A DNA stretch of 64,000 nt from Cytophagales bacterium (GTDB lineage Bacteria; Bacteroidota; Bacteroidia; Cytophagales; 172606-1). Location: positions 18,369 to 82,368 of the forward strand of contig JAUJNL010000019.1 of assembly GCA_030448185.1 (NCBI GenBank), given 5' to 3'. The notes below the pieces were generated by a model that worked only from the letters and a program-made list of their open reading frames with translations, was not told the origin of the DNA and made no database searches. The position numbers and the translations under genes were made by a program. Positions 12,996 to 22,180 of this stretch are shown one piece after another (within the stretch, counting starts at the first letter, position 1; every line of letters starts with the position of its first letter).

Positions 12996-13208
12996 GTGAT
13001 GGCTAAAAATACCCCTAAAGGCTGGCAGATCAGTATCGCTAATCCCCGGAATGAACCTTTGACGGTACACGTGGAGGTAAATCAAAAGCTGGATTGCGAG
13101 GACTGTAAGCCGGTAGCCAAAAATACGACCCAATGCACCGTGCAGCTTCCATCCGGGCCTTTTGCCGGACAAACGGTTACCATAAATTTACGGAAAATGA
13201 AGGAATAA
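12996..13208 (+). CDS. Short hypothetical ORF, possible C-terminal remnant
   Basis: 70-aa ORF, no recognised domain. Confidence 0.3.
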   Translation: MMAKNTPKGWQISIANPRNEPLTVHVEVNQKLDCEDCKPVAKNTTQCTVQLPSGPFAGQTVTINLRKMKE

Positions 13209-13274
13209 ACGGGAAACAGGTTTCATGTGGGTGAAATCAACAAAGCGGCAAATAAACTAAAATAAGTATATTCA

Positions 13275-13712
13275 ATGATGCTGATGAAAAACACCCTTTA
13301 TCTGCTGGCCGGATTGCTGGCACTCAGCCTGTCGGTACAGGCGCAGACCAAAGAAGAAAAGGCAGTAGCTGCTGCCGTAGAAACAATGCGTAAGGCCATG
13401 ATTGATCCCCAAAAGGCGCAACTAGAGCGTCTCGCTGCCAATGAGCTCAGTTATGGTCACTCCAGCGGTAAGATCGAAGACAAAGCTGCCTTTGTGGAAG
13501 CATTGGTCAGTGGCAAGTCCGATTTTCAAACTATTGACCTAACCGAACAAACCATCAAAATTGCCGGTACTACGGCGCTGGTTCGCCATAAATTGTCGGC
13601 TACTACCCTGGATGGCGGCAAACCGGGCACGGTCAACCTGGGCATTTTGCTGGTCTGGCAACAACAACAGGGTCAGTGGAAACTACTGGCCCGGCAAGCC
13701 TATAAGCTATAG
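13275..13712 (+). CDS. Secreted nuclear transport factor 2 / DUF4440-like protein
   Basis: Signal peptide; AAAVETMRKAMIDPQKAQLERLAANELSYGHSSGKIEDKAAFVEAL; C-terminal GQWKLLARQAYKL. Confidence 0.75.
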   Translation: MMLMKNTLYLLAGLLALSLSVQAQTKEEKAVAAAVETMRKAMIDPQKAQLERLAANELSYGHSSGKIEDKAAFVEALVSGKSDFQTIDLTEQTIKIAGTTALVRHKLSATTLDGGKPGTVNLGILLVWQQQQGQWKLLARQAYKL

Positions 13713-13758
13713 AAGAAAAAAACTGATTCTTCACCTTGCCCCTTCCAACTGCTAGTAC

Positions 13759-13904
13759 TAGTACACCGCCAATTTAGTTTTTATAAAATCGTGCATCCGC
13801 ATTTGGAATGCGGATGCACAGAGAAGCGCATTTTAAATACGCCTTTCCGAAGTTCCGCATTGAAAATGCGGAACAACTCAAAAAATTAAATTGGCGGGGT
13901 ACTA
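13759..13904. repeat. MITE-like non-coding element: 18-bp terminal inverted repeats enclosing three hairpins
   Basis: tagtacaccgccaattta (13759-13776) vs reverse complement of taaattggcggggtacta (13887-13904), 17/18; internal stems 13791-13819, 13826-13842, 13852-13874. Confidence 0.8.
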
Positions 13905-14034
13905 ATGCAGCAAGAACGAGTTAAATGATAGATCTCGCAACTTTTAAGTTTTTGATATTCAATGAATTGGTGAAAAATAAAACTGTCAGATAACTCATAC
14001 TTAATGCACTAGTTATGGGAAGGGGTGTCCCTTT

Positions 14035-14211
14035 ATGCTTCGCTTGTTCCTCCTGTATACCTGTACAGCTCCCGAAAAGCAAACGGCTGATTCGGCCTTT
14101 TACCAGGACCGCATTGGCCTCAACTTTGTCCGTCTCGACGCAGGCGGTCCCGGAAATTATGATTTTACCCACAATAGCCCCTGGCTCGTAGAGCAGTACA
14201 GGGCAGCTTAA
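14035..14211 (+). pseudogene. Truncated N-terminal fragment of a lipoprotein-like protein
   Basis: MLRLFLLYTCTAPEKQTADSAFYQDRIGLNFVRLDAGGPGNYDFTHNSPWLVEQYRAA*; ends abruptly. Confidence 0.35.
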
Positions 14212-14224
14212 AAATGCTTTTCCC

Positions 14225-15418
14225 ATGCCCTACGGCCCAGCCCATCAGTTATCCCAGGCAGTACCGCATACGGCTTCCCTCAGGGTCAATTCTATTGATA
14301 TTCTGCGGGGGTTAGTCATGGTAGTAATGGCCCTCGACCACGTACGTGAGTTTTGGAGTGCTACGCCCTACCGGCCCGAAGACCTTAGCCAAACCTCAGT
14401 CTTCCTGTTTTTCACCCGCTGGGTAACTCACTTCTGTGCCCCTACTTTTGTGTTTCTATCCGGCATCAGCGTATTTTTATACGGGCAAAATAGAGGTTCC
14501 CGCCGGAAGCTGAGCACTTTTCTGCTTACCCGGGGTCTTTGGCTCATTCTGTTAGAAATTCTGGTGATTAACTTTTTCTGGCAGTTTGGTTACCAACTCA
14601 TCTTAATTCAAGTGATCTGGGTAATTGGCTGGTCCATGATCCTGCTGGCTGGACTTATCTGGTTGCCCCGCTGGGTATTAGCCCTTCTGGTCCTGGGAAT
14701 GATTGCCGGTCATAACCTGCTGCCCCCGATTCAACCGGTTACGGAGGCTAACGTAGGACTCGCCATCCTGCACAATACTCCCTTTTTTCTGCAAGCTGCG
14801 CCCCTACCGCCCATTTTGGTGGCTTACACGTTGGTGCCCTGGGTGGGGGTAATGGCTGCCGGCTACCTAATGGGTCCTTGGTTTACCTATCCTGTACCGG
14901 AACGGAAGCGTTTACTACAACTTGCTGGCGGGGGACTGCTGTTGATTTTCGTGGTGTTGCGGGCCCTGAACGGGTATGGTGATCCTGCTCAGTGGAGTAC
15001 GCAACCCCGAGGCGTTAGCTATACGGTTCTCTCGTTTCTTAACGTATCCAAATACCCGCCCTCATTGTTGTTCCTGTGCCTGACCCTGGGAGTAGCCCTG
15101 CTCCTGCTGGCTGCTTTTGAGGAAGCTGCCAATCGGGTGCTTGAGTGGCTGCGCACCTTCGGACGGGTGCCTTTCTTCTTCTATCTGCTGCACATTCCGC
15201 TCATCAGCGGAACTGCCTTACTGTGGACGTACTTTACCTTCGGAAAGGTTACAAATTTTTCGTTTAGCCCCGTCACGGACTGGCCAAGGGAGTACGAGCC
15301 CAATCTGTTACGAGCTTACCTGGTCTGGCTGTTAATCATACTTACCTTATACCTACCTTGCCGCTGGTACAGCCGGTTTAGAAAGGAGCACGACTACTGG
15401 TGGTTTTCGTACCTGTGA
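14225..15418 (+). CDS. DUF1624/heparan-alpha-glucosaminide N-acetyltransferase-like membrane protein
   Basis: RVNSIDILRGLVMVVMALDHVREFW plus multiple TM segments. Confidence 0.88.
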   Translation: MPYGPAHQLSQAVPHTASLRVNSIDILRGLVMVVMALDHVREFWSATPYRPEDLSQTSVFLFFTRWVTHFCAPTFVFLSGISVFLYGQNRGSRRKLSTFLLTRGLWLILLEILVINFFWQFGYQLILIQVIWVIGWSMILLAGLIWLPRWVLALLVLGMIAGHNLLPPIQPVTEANVGLAILHNTPFFLQAAPLPPILVAYTLVPWVGVMAAGYLMGPWFTYPVPERKRLLQLAGGGLLLIFVVLRALNGYGDPAQWSTQPRGVSYTVLSFLNVSKYPPSLLFLCLTLGVALLLLAAFEEAANRVLEWLRTFGRVPFFFYLLHIPLISGTALLWTYFTFGKVTNFSFSPVTDWPREYEPNLLRAYLVWLLIILTLYLPCRWYSRFRKEHDYWWFSYL

Positions 15419-15561
15419 TAGTTCTTTGAATTTTAACAGGATCAACAGAAGAAAGGAACCGGAACAATCACGATGATCAATAAGAACAGTCACAGAGTCT
15501 TCGTCCACGGAGACTGTCGGGTGGTTTTATATTGGACAACCCTTCCCGTAAAAGCAGGCTA

Positions 15562-16020
15562 CTAACTGCTGGAAGCATTGGTGGTAAACTGCTTAATTAA
15601 CTCATCGAGCAATTCCTGGCTGTAGCCGATACGGCGGGCATAGCGCTGACAAAGTGCATACTCCCGGTCATGAATCTGCCCGTCTTCTGCCATCATCAGC
15701 ACCAGCGTTTGCAGCTCCAGGGTCTTCTGCAGTCCTTCCTGGGGAATCACAAAAGTTAACTGATTCAGATTCTCAGCAATGCGAATGCCTTCTTCGGCAC
15801 TAATTCCTAACTTATTGCCAATAGTAAGCAAGAAATTGCTTTCCTTACCATCGAGTTTACCGTCAGCAGCGGCCAGCAGAATCAGATTCTGATAAAAAGC
15901 CAACTTCTTCTCCTGGGTATCCAGCACATGTTCAAGGGTTTGTCGCTCCTGCATATCTTTCCTGTTAATAATTAAAAAATACTCGATTGATAGTTTTTCT
16001 ACGTTTCCCGAAATAGTCAA
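15562..16020 (-). CDS. TerB-like (tellurite resistance TerB family) protein
   Basis: YQNLILLAAADGKLDGKESNFLLTIGNKLGIS repeated helical/EF-like pattern. Confidence 0.65.
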   Translation of the reverse strand: MTISGNVEKLSIEYFLIINRKDMQERQTLEHVLDTQEKKLAFYQNLILLAAADGKLDGKESNFLLTIGNKLGISAEEGIRIAENLNQLTFVIPQEGLQKTLELQTLVLMMAEDGQIHDREYALCQRYARRIGYSQELLDELIKQFTTNASSS

Positions 16021-16099
16021 CGGGCCCTAGAATAGAAAGTTGCCGGTGAGGACCGATCCGCGGGTGTTTTCCAATTAACCATAGAACCCCTTAAACCAA

Positions 16100-16131
16100 A
16101 AAAGCCCGATACGAATTCGTACCGGGCTTTT
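16100..16131. terminator. Terminator-like 32-bp near-perfect palindrome
   Basis: aaaagcccgatacgaa|ttcgtaccgggctttt, one mismatch, T-tract end. Confidence 0.7.
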
Positions 16132-16152
16132 GATCCTAACTGAATAGAGGAC

Positions 16153-19100
16153 TTACTCTTTCACAATCTTCACTACCTGCTGGGCACGATGCGTATATAC
16201 TTTGAGCAGGTAGAACCGGCTGGGCAAGCCCCCCAGATTCAATTGGATTGACTGCTCCCCGTTCAGCATCGTTTCCGTTTCGAAATAGGTTTTGCGGCCC
16301 ATTACATCGTACACTTTAACCGTAACCGGCCCGGTCAGGGATTTGCTAAACTGAAGCGTTAATTGGTCCCGAACGGGGTTTGGCGAAACTGATACCTGCC
16401 AGGGTTGTCCTTCCGGATTGACTCCTTTCTGGCTGCCGGCCGCTGCTACCCGGGCCGTGGAAGCACCAGGTTGTGTCGTAACCAGGCTGAAGTTCACCGC
16501 ATACGCAGTGCCTGCTTCCATTTTTCCTCCTTTTTTGAAATAAGGAGTAGCCTTTACCAAATACTTCCCGTCCACTGGCTTCCAACCTTTCCCGACAGCA
16601 CCTTCATCCCCGAAAAGCTCGTAAGGCTGCTGGGTATCAGCAGCGTAAATTTCCTTCTCATTCAAGCTGAATTCTACTTTCACCATTCGGCGGGGACTTG
16701 TTTCGGCTTGGATATTCAGGTTCGTTGCAGCCGTCACGCCAAGGGCCGACAGATTAATTACGTCACCCTCCCGGATTTCGGTCAATACTTTGTTCTTGGT
16801 CACGTCTACCAGGAACAATTTAGCCACGGCTGGTTCGTCTACTACTTCAAAGGTTATTTCCTTCATGGCACCCGCGGCACCCTTTCCTTCTGCTTCCGTA
16901 TAAGGGGTAGCTTGTAACCGGTATTTTCCAACTTTCAGGTCGAAAGGCAGGTATTCAGAGCCTTGGTTAGTATCCCCAAACAAAGCATAGGGCAGGAAAT
17001 TTTCCGTCCGGTTCGCTTCCGTCTCCGGACCCGTAAAGTTAAACTTCACGCTGCCTACCTGCTGAGGAGCCGTTTCAGCCCGTATATTCACCTGTTTGCC
17101 GGGTAAATTCCGGAGGTTAATCACGTCATCTTCCTTAATTTCCCGCAGATCGGCAGCCGTTCGGGCATCAACCAATACCAAGCGATTGATTTTGGCGGAG
17201 TTTACGACTGTAAAAGAAATGGTGAGTGGAATACCAGCTGTTCCTTTGTCTGAAGCTTCGCTGTAAGGAGTAGCCGTAAGCGTAAACTCGCCTGCTTCCG
17301 GCGTCCAGGCCTGGTAATCACTATCGTTATTACCGGCTAATGCGTAGTACGCGAAATTTTCGGTACTGAAAACTTCGCTGTTCAATTGGAATACCACGCT
17401 GCCCACGGTATCCGGGCTCACATTGGCCCGGATGTTTAGGCGGGTGGTAGCCAGTTGGGCAAAATCAATAAGGGCGCCATCCTTCAGCGTAGTAATATCC
17501 TCATCCGTGTCGGCATTCACCAGCGTATAGCTAATTATGCTTTGTGGCTTGCTCACCCCGAAAATAGATGTCGTTCCGCTTACTTCATTGGCAACTACCA
17601 GCAGCGGCTGCCCATTGGGACTTTCCTTGGCATTGATAAATACCAAACCTTCCGGGCCTAAATCACCGGCCGTTCCGGCTTTCGGATCTCCCGCAAAATT
17701 GCGGTTATTGAAGTACTGCACAAACTGGGATTGATCCGGATGGGTTACGTCATAGACCATGATTCCGCCAATGCGTTCCAGTCCCACAAAGGCGTAGGTA
17801 CGGCCGTTGAGGGTTCCCGTGACCACGCCCTCCGGCTCGGGACCTTTGTCATCGCTGCGGACATCGAAATTATTGGCGTCGTTATTGGAATTGAAAAACT
17901 TCGGAAAATCAATGGCGGTAATTTTCTCAAATTCGTCGCCGCTATCGTATACCCGGTTGCCGTAGGCATCCCAGATGGTAAATGACCGTGCACCATAAGC
18001 GACCAATTGGTCATAATCCCCATCTCCATCGGTGTCCGCATCTATTTTCGAAACTGTCAGGCGACCCAACTGCTCCGGATTCTTGAGGGATGCATCCGGG
18101 AAGGCGGTGGGGTCCAGGTTCAGGCTACCTACTCTGGCATCCTCATTACGGACGTCGCCTTCGTTGGCCGTTACGTAATAGGTCTTGCCGTTGGCCTGGA
18201 AAGTAGCTACGGCATCAGGCATATAAGCGCCTTTTACGGGCCAGTTCTGCAAATTAATGCCATTGTCGCGGTCACTGGCATCGAGGGTATTGCCCTTTGA
18301 GAAGGTAATAATGCCTAACCCTACCGTGGCTAAGTCCGGTCCGTTTACGCCGAAATCGTTGTCGTTAATTACCGCCAGGGAACCATCCGGCAGTAGGGTA
18401 AGTCCTTCTACCTTGTCGCCGGGCAGGTACCCAATGGAAGGCAGATTCAGCACTTTGGTTTTCTTCACCGGCTTGATGCCCAGGGCTGCCAGTTCGTCCA
18501 CCGTAGATTGCTCCAGGGTTTTTCCGGCCGGTAAGGCGGGGGCTCCTGCCGCTAAAAGATTCGTGGCTCCTTTCAGGTCAAACTGGAAAATGTATTTTTT
18601 GTTCTCGGGCTTGGCTTCATCGTCCCGTTCGACGGCGTAGAAGGTTTTGGTTTTGGCATCGTAAGTGGCATCTCCCATTTTGTCTACGTTGGTCAGGCGC
18701 AGATTAGGCTTTTCCAGCACGTAGAGGTATTCGGCTACCGGCGTGCCATTTTCCGGGTTAATGCCTACGATCCGGATGATATTGGAATTATCCGAGGCGG
18801 CCCGGTTCGGATTGGCCAGCGGCGTCTGGATAAAGGCGTACAAAATGTTTTGCTCGGCATCCAGCGCCATCGCTTCGAATCCCCGGTTGGAACGCCGTTT
18901 GGCGTATTCGGCGGGCAGCGTTTCCTCGCCGTACGTTCCGGCAGGCTGGGCCGGACTGGCTAACGCAGCGGTTCCTTTGGGCACAAACCGGTTCAGCAGC
19001 ACACCGTCTTTCCCGAAGTGGTAAATGGCTGGGCGGTACTCGTCCACCATCCAGTACGAACCATCCTTAGCTACGGCAACTCCTTCCAGATCAGCGCCAA

Positions 19101-19761
19101 AAGGGTCGTAGGGCAAAAGATTACCCGCTTCGTCAATCGGTTTTTCGTCCACGCCGGGAATATTCGGGAAACCAGTAATGGCCTTTAATTGGTCACCGTC
19201 TTTCCGCTTCAGCGGCGTTTTCTCCAGAATGGAAATGGCGCCGGTGTTTTTGTCGAGAGCAAAACGAATCACTTCGGCTACGTAATCCGGCTTCAGGAAC
19301 GGGCGGCCATTGGGTGATTCTTCGCCGTTGGGACCACGGTCGGGTACGGTCACAAAAATGTACTGGCCATTTTCCTCTTTCTCGAAGAACAACCCCGACA
19401 AACCGCCGAACAGAATGGGATCACCGTTCTGCTTCTGACCGATGGCCGGTTCATTGAAATTATACTGCTTCAGTTGGGCTGGCCCGCGACTGTAATCTTT
19501 GTAGCCCAGCGGAATAATATCCACGAAACTGGCCTTGGGAATCTCCAGCACGGCAAAGGCATTGGCCTCCTGCAAAGTCACAAACGCAGTTTTACTATCG
19601 GGAGACACGGCAATGTACTCCGGTTCAAAGTCTTCAGTTACCCGCTTGCCGGGGAATACCCGTACGCCTTTGGCCCGCAACTCTTCTTCTTTGCCAACGT
19701 AAGCGTTAAAGGTTATGGTCGACACTTCTACCAATCCAAAGCCGAAGGTTAAATCAATCAT
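16153..19761 (-). CDS. C-terminal part of secreted phosphatase fusion: choice-of-anchor-I propeller split by a phytase/esterase-like domain, three ~100-aa repeats, T9SS type A sorting domain
   Basis: GVRVFPGKRVTEDFEPEYIAVSPDSKTAFVTLQEANAFAVLEI; GGLSGLFFEKEENGQYIFVTVPDRGPNGE; NEGDVRNEDARVGSLNLDP; C-terminal VSVSPNPVRDQLTLQFSK. Confidence 0.88.
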   Translation of the reverse strand: MIDLTFGFGLVEVSTITFNAYVGKEEELRAKGVRVFPGKRVTEDFEPEYIAVSPDSKTAFVTLQEANAFAVLEIPKASFVDIIPLGYKDYSRGPAQLKQYNFNEPAIGQKQNGDPILFGGLSGLFFEKEENGQYIFVTVPDRGPNGEESPNGRPFLKPDYVAEVIRFALDKNTGAISILEKTPLKRKDGDQLKAITGFPNIPGVDEKPIDEAGNLLPYDPFGADLEGVAVAKDGSYWMVDEYRPAIYHFGKDGVLLNRFVPKGTAALASPAQPAGTYGEETLPAEYAKRRSNRGFEAMALDAEQNILYAFIQTPLANPNRAASDNSNIIRIVGINPENGTPVAEYLYVLEKPNLRLTNVDKMGDATYDAKTKTFYAVERDDEAKPENKKYIFQFDLKGATNLLAAGAPALPAGKTLEQSTVDELAALGIKPVKKTKVLNLPSIGYLPGDKVEGLTLLPDGSLAVINDNDFGVNGPDLATVGLGIITFSKGNTLDASDRDNGINLQNWPVKGAYMPDAVATFQANGKTYYVTANEGDVRNEDARVGSLNLDPTAFPDASLKNPEQLGRLTVSKIDADTDGDGDYDQLVAYGARSFTIWDAYGNRVYDSGDEFEKITAIDFPKFFNSNNDANNFDVRSDDKGPEPEGVVTGTLNGRTYAFVGLERIGGIMVYDVTHPDQSQFVQYFNNRNFAGDPKAGTAGDLGPEGLVFINAKESPNGQPLLVVANEVSGTTSIFGVSKPQSIISYTLVNADTDEDITTLKDGALIDFAQLATTRLNIRANVSPDTVGSVVFQLNSEVFSTENFAYYALAGNNDSDYQAWTPEAGEFTLTATPYSEASDKGTAGIPLTISFTVVNSAKINRLVLVDARTAADLREIKEDDVINLRNLPGKQVNIRAETAPQQVGSVKFNFTGPETEANRTENFLPYALFGDTNQGSEYLPFDLKVGKYRLQATPYTEAEGKGAAGAMKEITFEVVDEPAVAKLFLVDVTKNKVLTEIREGDVINLSALGVTAATNLNIQAETSPRRMVKVEFSLNEKEIYAADTQQPYELFGDEGAVGKGWKPVDGKYLVKATPYFKKGGKMEAGTAYAVNFSLVTTQPGASTARVAAAGSQKGVNPEGQPWQVSVSPNPVRDQLTLQFSKSLTGPVTVKVYDVMGRKTYFETETMLNGEQSIQLNLGGLPSRFYLLKVYTHRAQQVVKIVKE

Positions 19762-19779
19762 AGAAACCGAGACTTCCAG

Positions 19780-21936
19780 TTACAGTGACGGGCCGAGTTC
19801 GCCTTCGTTGGCCACCAGCACGTGCCGGCCATCGGGAGTGAAGGTGAGCATATCAGGCAGGGCGCCAACGGGCACGGTATGCAGCGGGGCCACGGTTCCA
19901 TTAGCCAGATCGGAAGGGAAAAAGGTTACTACTCCCGGTGCCTGATTGCCAGCGGCATCTTTCTTTTCAACCGCTACGGCGACTAGTCCGTTTTTCACGG
20001 CTACGCTGTTGGGCGTACCTCCAGTCAATGCTTTTATATCAATGGCAAACAATTTGGTGGGTTTGGCCGGGTTTTGAATGTCGAGCACATCCACGGAACC
20101 GTTGGCATTGACCACGAAAAGCCGCTTGGTTTTGGGATCGTAGGCCGGTATTTCGGCGGTGCCGCCATCAAATACGCCAGTGGCATACGTTCCCAGTAAT
20201 TGGATATCCAGTCCTTGGGCCGTGCCGGCCGTGGTTGGCCGACCGGGAGCCGGCGCCGGCGTTTGGGTTTTACCGGGGCTTTCGGCGCCCGCCTTCTGCA
20301 ACCGGTTCTGCCCATCGAGGGTATAGTAGCCGGCGTCAAATTTTTCCGGACTGTTGGGCTTCAGAATGGTTTCTACGAAATACCAATCGGCCTGGGCCTT
20401 TTCGGGGGTTAAGTCGAGAATAAAATACCCGTGGCGGTCCAGGTCCACGTACTTCATGTGTGGATTCGGATTTACCCCGGCAAAAGGGCCTGCCTGTTCC
20501 GGCAGGGGTTTATTGATTTGGAATTCAAAACCCGCGGCACCCTGGGCATCCAGGTTTTCGTCGAAATTAGCCGAAGAAATACTGGGCGTGGCAAACTCTA
20601 CGGCTACTGAGCCGGCACCCGTGGCTGGGTTGTAATTGGGACCACCCTGACTGAAAGCAGATGGACGGGCAGCTACGTCAAAAGCGAAGGAGGAATGGAA
20701 GTCACCCGTCAGAATTACCGTGTTATCAATTTTATTTTGGGTGATAAAATCAATCACTCTCTGGCGTTCGGCGGGATACCCGTCCCAGATGTCCAGGAAA
20801 ATACTCTCCAGTTGCTGCGGCGTGCCCAGTTGCGGAGACGAGGCCCAACCCACGTTGAATTCGCTGAAAATAATCTGATTGCCGATAATTTTCCACTTGG
20901 CTTTTGAACTTTTCAACTTTTCAAACAGCCACTCCCGCTGCGTCTGGCCGAGCAGCGTCCGATCGGGGGCATACAGGGCCGGATTGGTTACGTCGTTGAT
21001 CTGCGGATCTCGTCCCTCGATCCGGGTGTCAATCATAATCAAGTCTACCAAGTCGCCGTAAGGCATTACCCGGTAAATGGGCATGGCGCTGCGGATGGGC
21101 ATCCATTCTTCGTACACCTGCCGGGAAACGTTTTTGCGGACGTCCCAGGAACCTTCGGTTTCGGGCTGGTGGTTTTGGGCGCCGTCTTTGTTGGCATCAT
21201 TCGCCGATTCGTGGTCGTCCCATACGGTAATGAACGGATGCTGCTGGTGCGCCCGGCGCAGATCAGGGTCCAGGCGGTAGTGGGCGTAGCGCTGCCGGTA
21301 ATCCTGCAAAGTTACAATCTCGTTCTTGGGTTGCACGGACCTTTCACCCGTAGTAAGTAAGCTCTTAGCCCCGTATTGTCCTTCGGCTTGCTCATAGATG
21401 TAATCTCCCAGGTGCACCACGGCGTCCAGGTCACTGCGGTCGGCAATGCGGCCAAACGCACTGAAATAGCCCCCTTCGTAGTTATTACAAGAGACCACGG
21501 CAAACCGCAGATGGGAAACGTCGCCAGTAGGAGTCGTTTTGGTCCGTCCGACCAGTGAGTTTTTACCCAGGGCTGTAAATCCGTAGTAGTACGCGGTATT
21601 GGCATTAAGCCCGGTTACGTCCACTTTCACGGTATAATCACGGTCGGCGTTGGTCGTGACGATGCCCGTACGAACCACCTGGGTCAGGCTGGGGTCAGTA
21701 GCTACTTTCCAGGTTACGGCTACGGAACCTTGTGATTCAGGCGTAACCCGCGTCCAGATAATGACCCGGTCGGCCATGGGGTCGCCGGAAGCAACGCCGT
21801 GGTAAAAAGGTTTAAGCGACTCATCGTAATGCTGGGCATAACCAGGCACGGACAATGACATCCAGAACAGCAGGCATAGACCAACGAGTCCTTGCCGCCA
21901 ACCCAAAGTTGGGCAAGTGAGTAAAACTTTGAACAT
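19780..21936 (-). CDS. PhoD-type alkaline phosphatase plus start of choice-of-anchor-I propeller; same frame as 16153-19761, separated by TAA
   Basis: FYHGVASGDPMADRVIIWTRVTPE; LGDYIYEQAEGQYG; VWDDHESANDA; then LQLLGTYATGVFDGGTAEIPAYDPKTKRLFVVNANGSVDVLDI. Confidence 0.9.
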   Translation of the reverse strand: MFKVLLTCPTLGWRQGLVGLCLLFWMSLSVPGYAQHYDESLKPFYHGVASGDPMADRVIIWTRVTPESQGSVAVTWKVATDPSLTQVVRTGIVTTNADRDYTVKVDVTGLNANTAYYYGFTALGKNSLVGRTKTTPTGDVSHLRFAVVSCNNYEGGYFSAFGRIADRSDLDAVVHLGDYIYEQAEGQYGAKSLLTTGERSVQPKNEIVTLQDYRQRYAHYRLDPDLRRAHQQHPFITVWDDHESANDANKDGAQNHQPETEGSWDVRKNVSRQVYEEWMPIRSAMPIYRVMPYGDLVDLIMIDTRIEGRDPQINDVTNPALYAPDRTLLGQTQREWLFEKLKSSKAKWKIIGNQIIFSEFNVGWASSPQLGTPQQLESIFLDIWDGYPAERQRVIDFITQNKIDNTVILTGDFHSSFAFDVAARPSAFSQGGPNYNPATGAGSVAVEFATPSISSANFDENLDAQGAAGFEFQINKPLPEQAGPFAGVNPNPHMKYVDLDRHGYFILDLTPEKAQADWYFVETILKPNSPEKFDAGYYTLDGQNRLQKAGAESPGKTQTPAPAPGRPTTAGTAQGLDIQLLGTYATGVFDGGTAEIPAYDPKTKRLFVVNANGSVDVLDIQNPAKPTKLFAIDIKALTGGTPNSVAVKNGLVAVAVEKKDAAGNQAPGVVTFFPSDLANGTVAPLHTVPVGALPDMLTFTPDGRHVLVANEGELGPSL

Positions 21937-22180
21937 GAATGTTAGGTTAAAAGGTGGCTAGCAATAAAACATGCAAATGCATTCCCTTTCCGGGAAGCTA
22001 CCCGAGGAATGCAAGTGCCGTAAAATCACCCCGAAAATTGAGCAATTAGTTTTGCCAGTCCGTTACCAAAAAATTATAAAACTGTTAAGGTTGATCACCA
22101 TATAGTTTCGAAAAGTAGCCTTCTTATAGAATGGGGCTTGAAAAAAGTGGGAGGAGTTTTGCTTTTGCCAGCTGTTGAAT

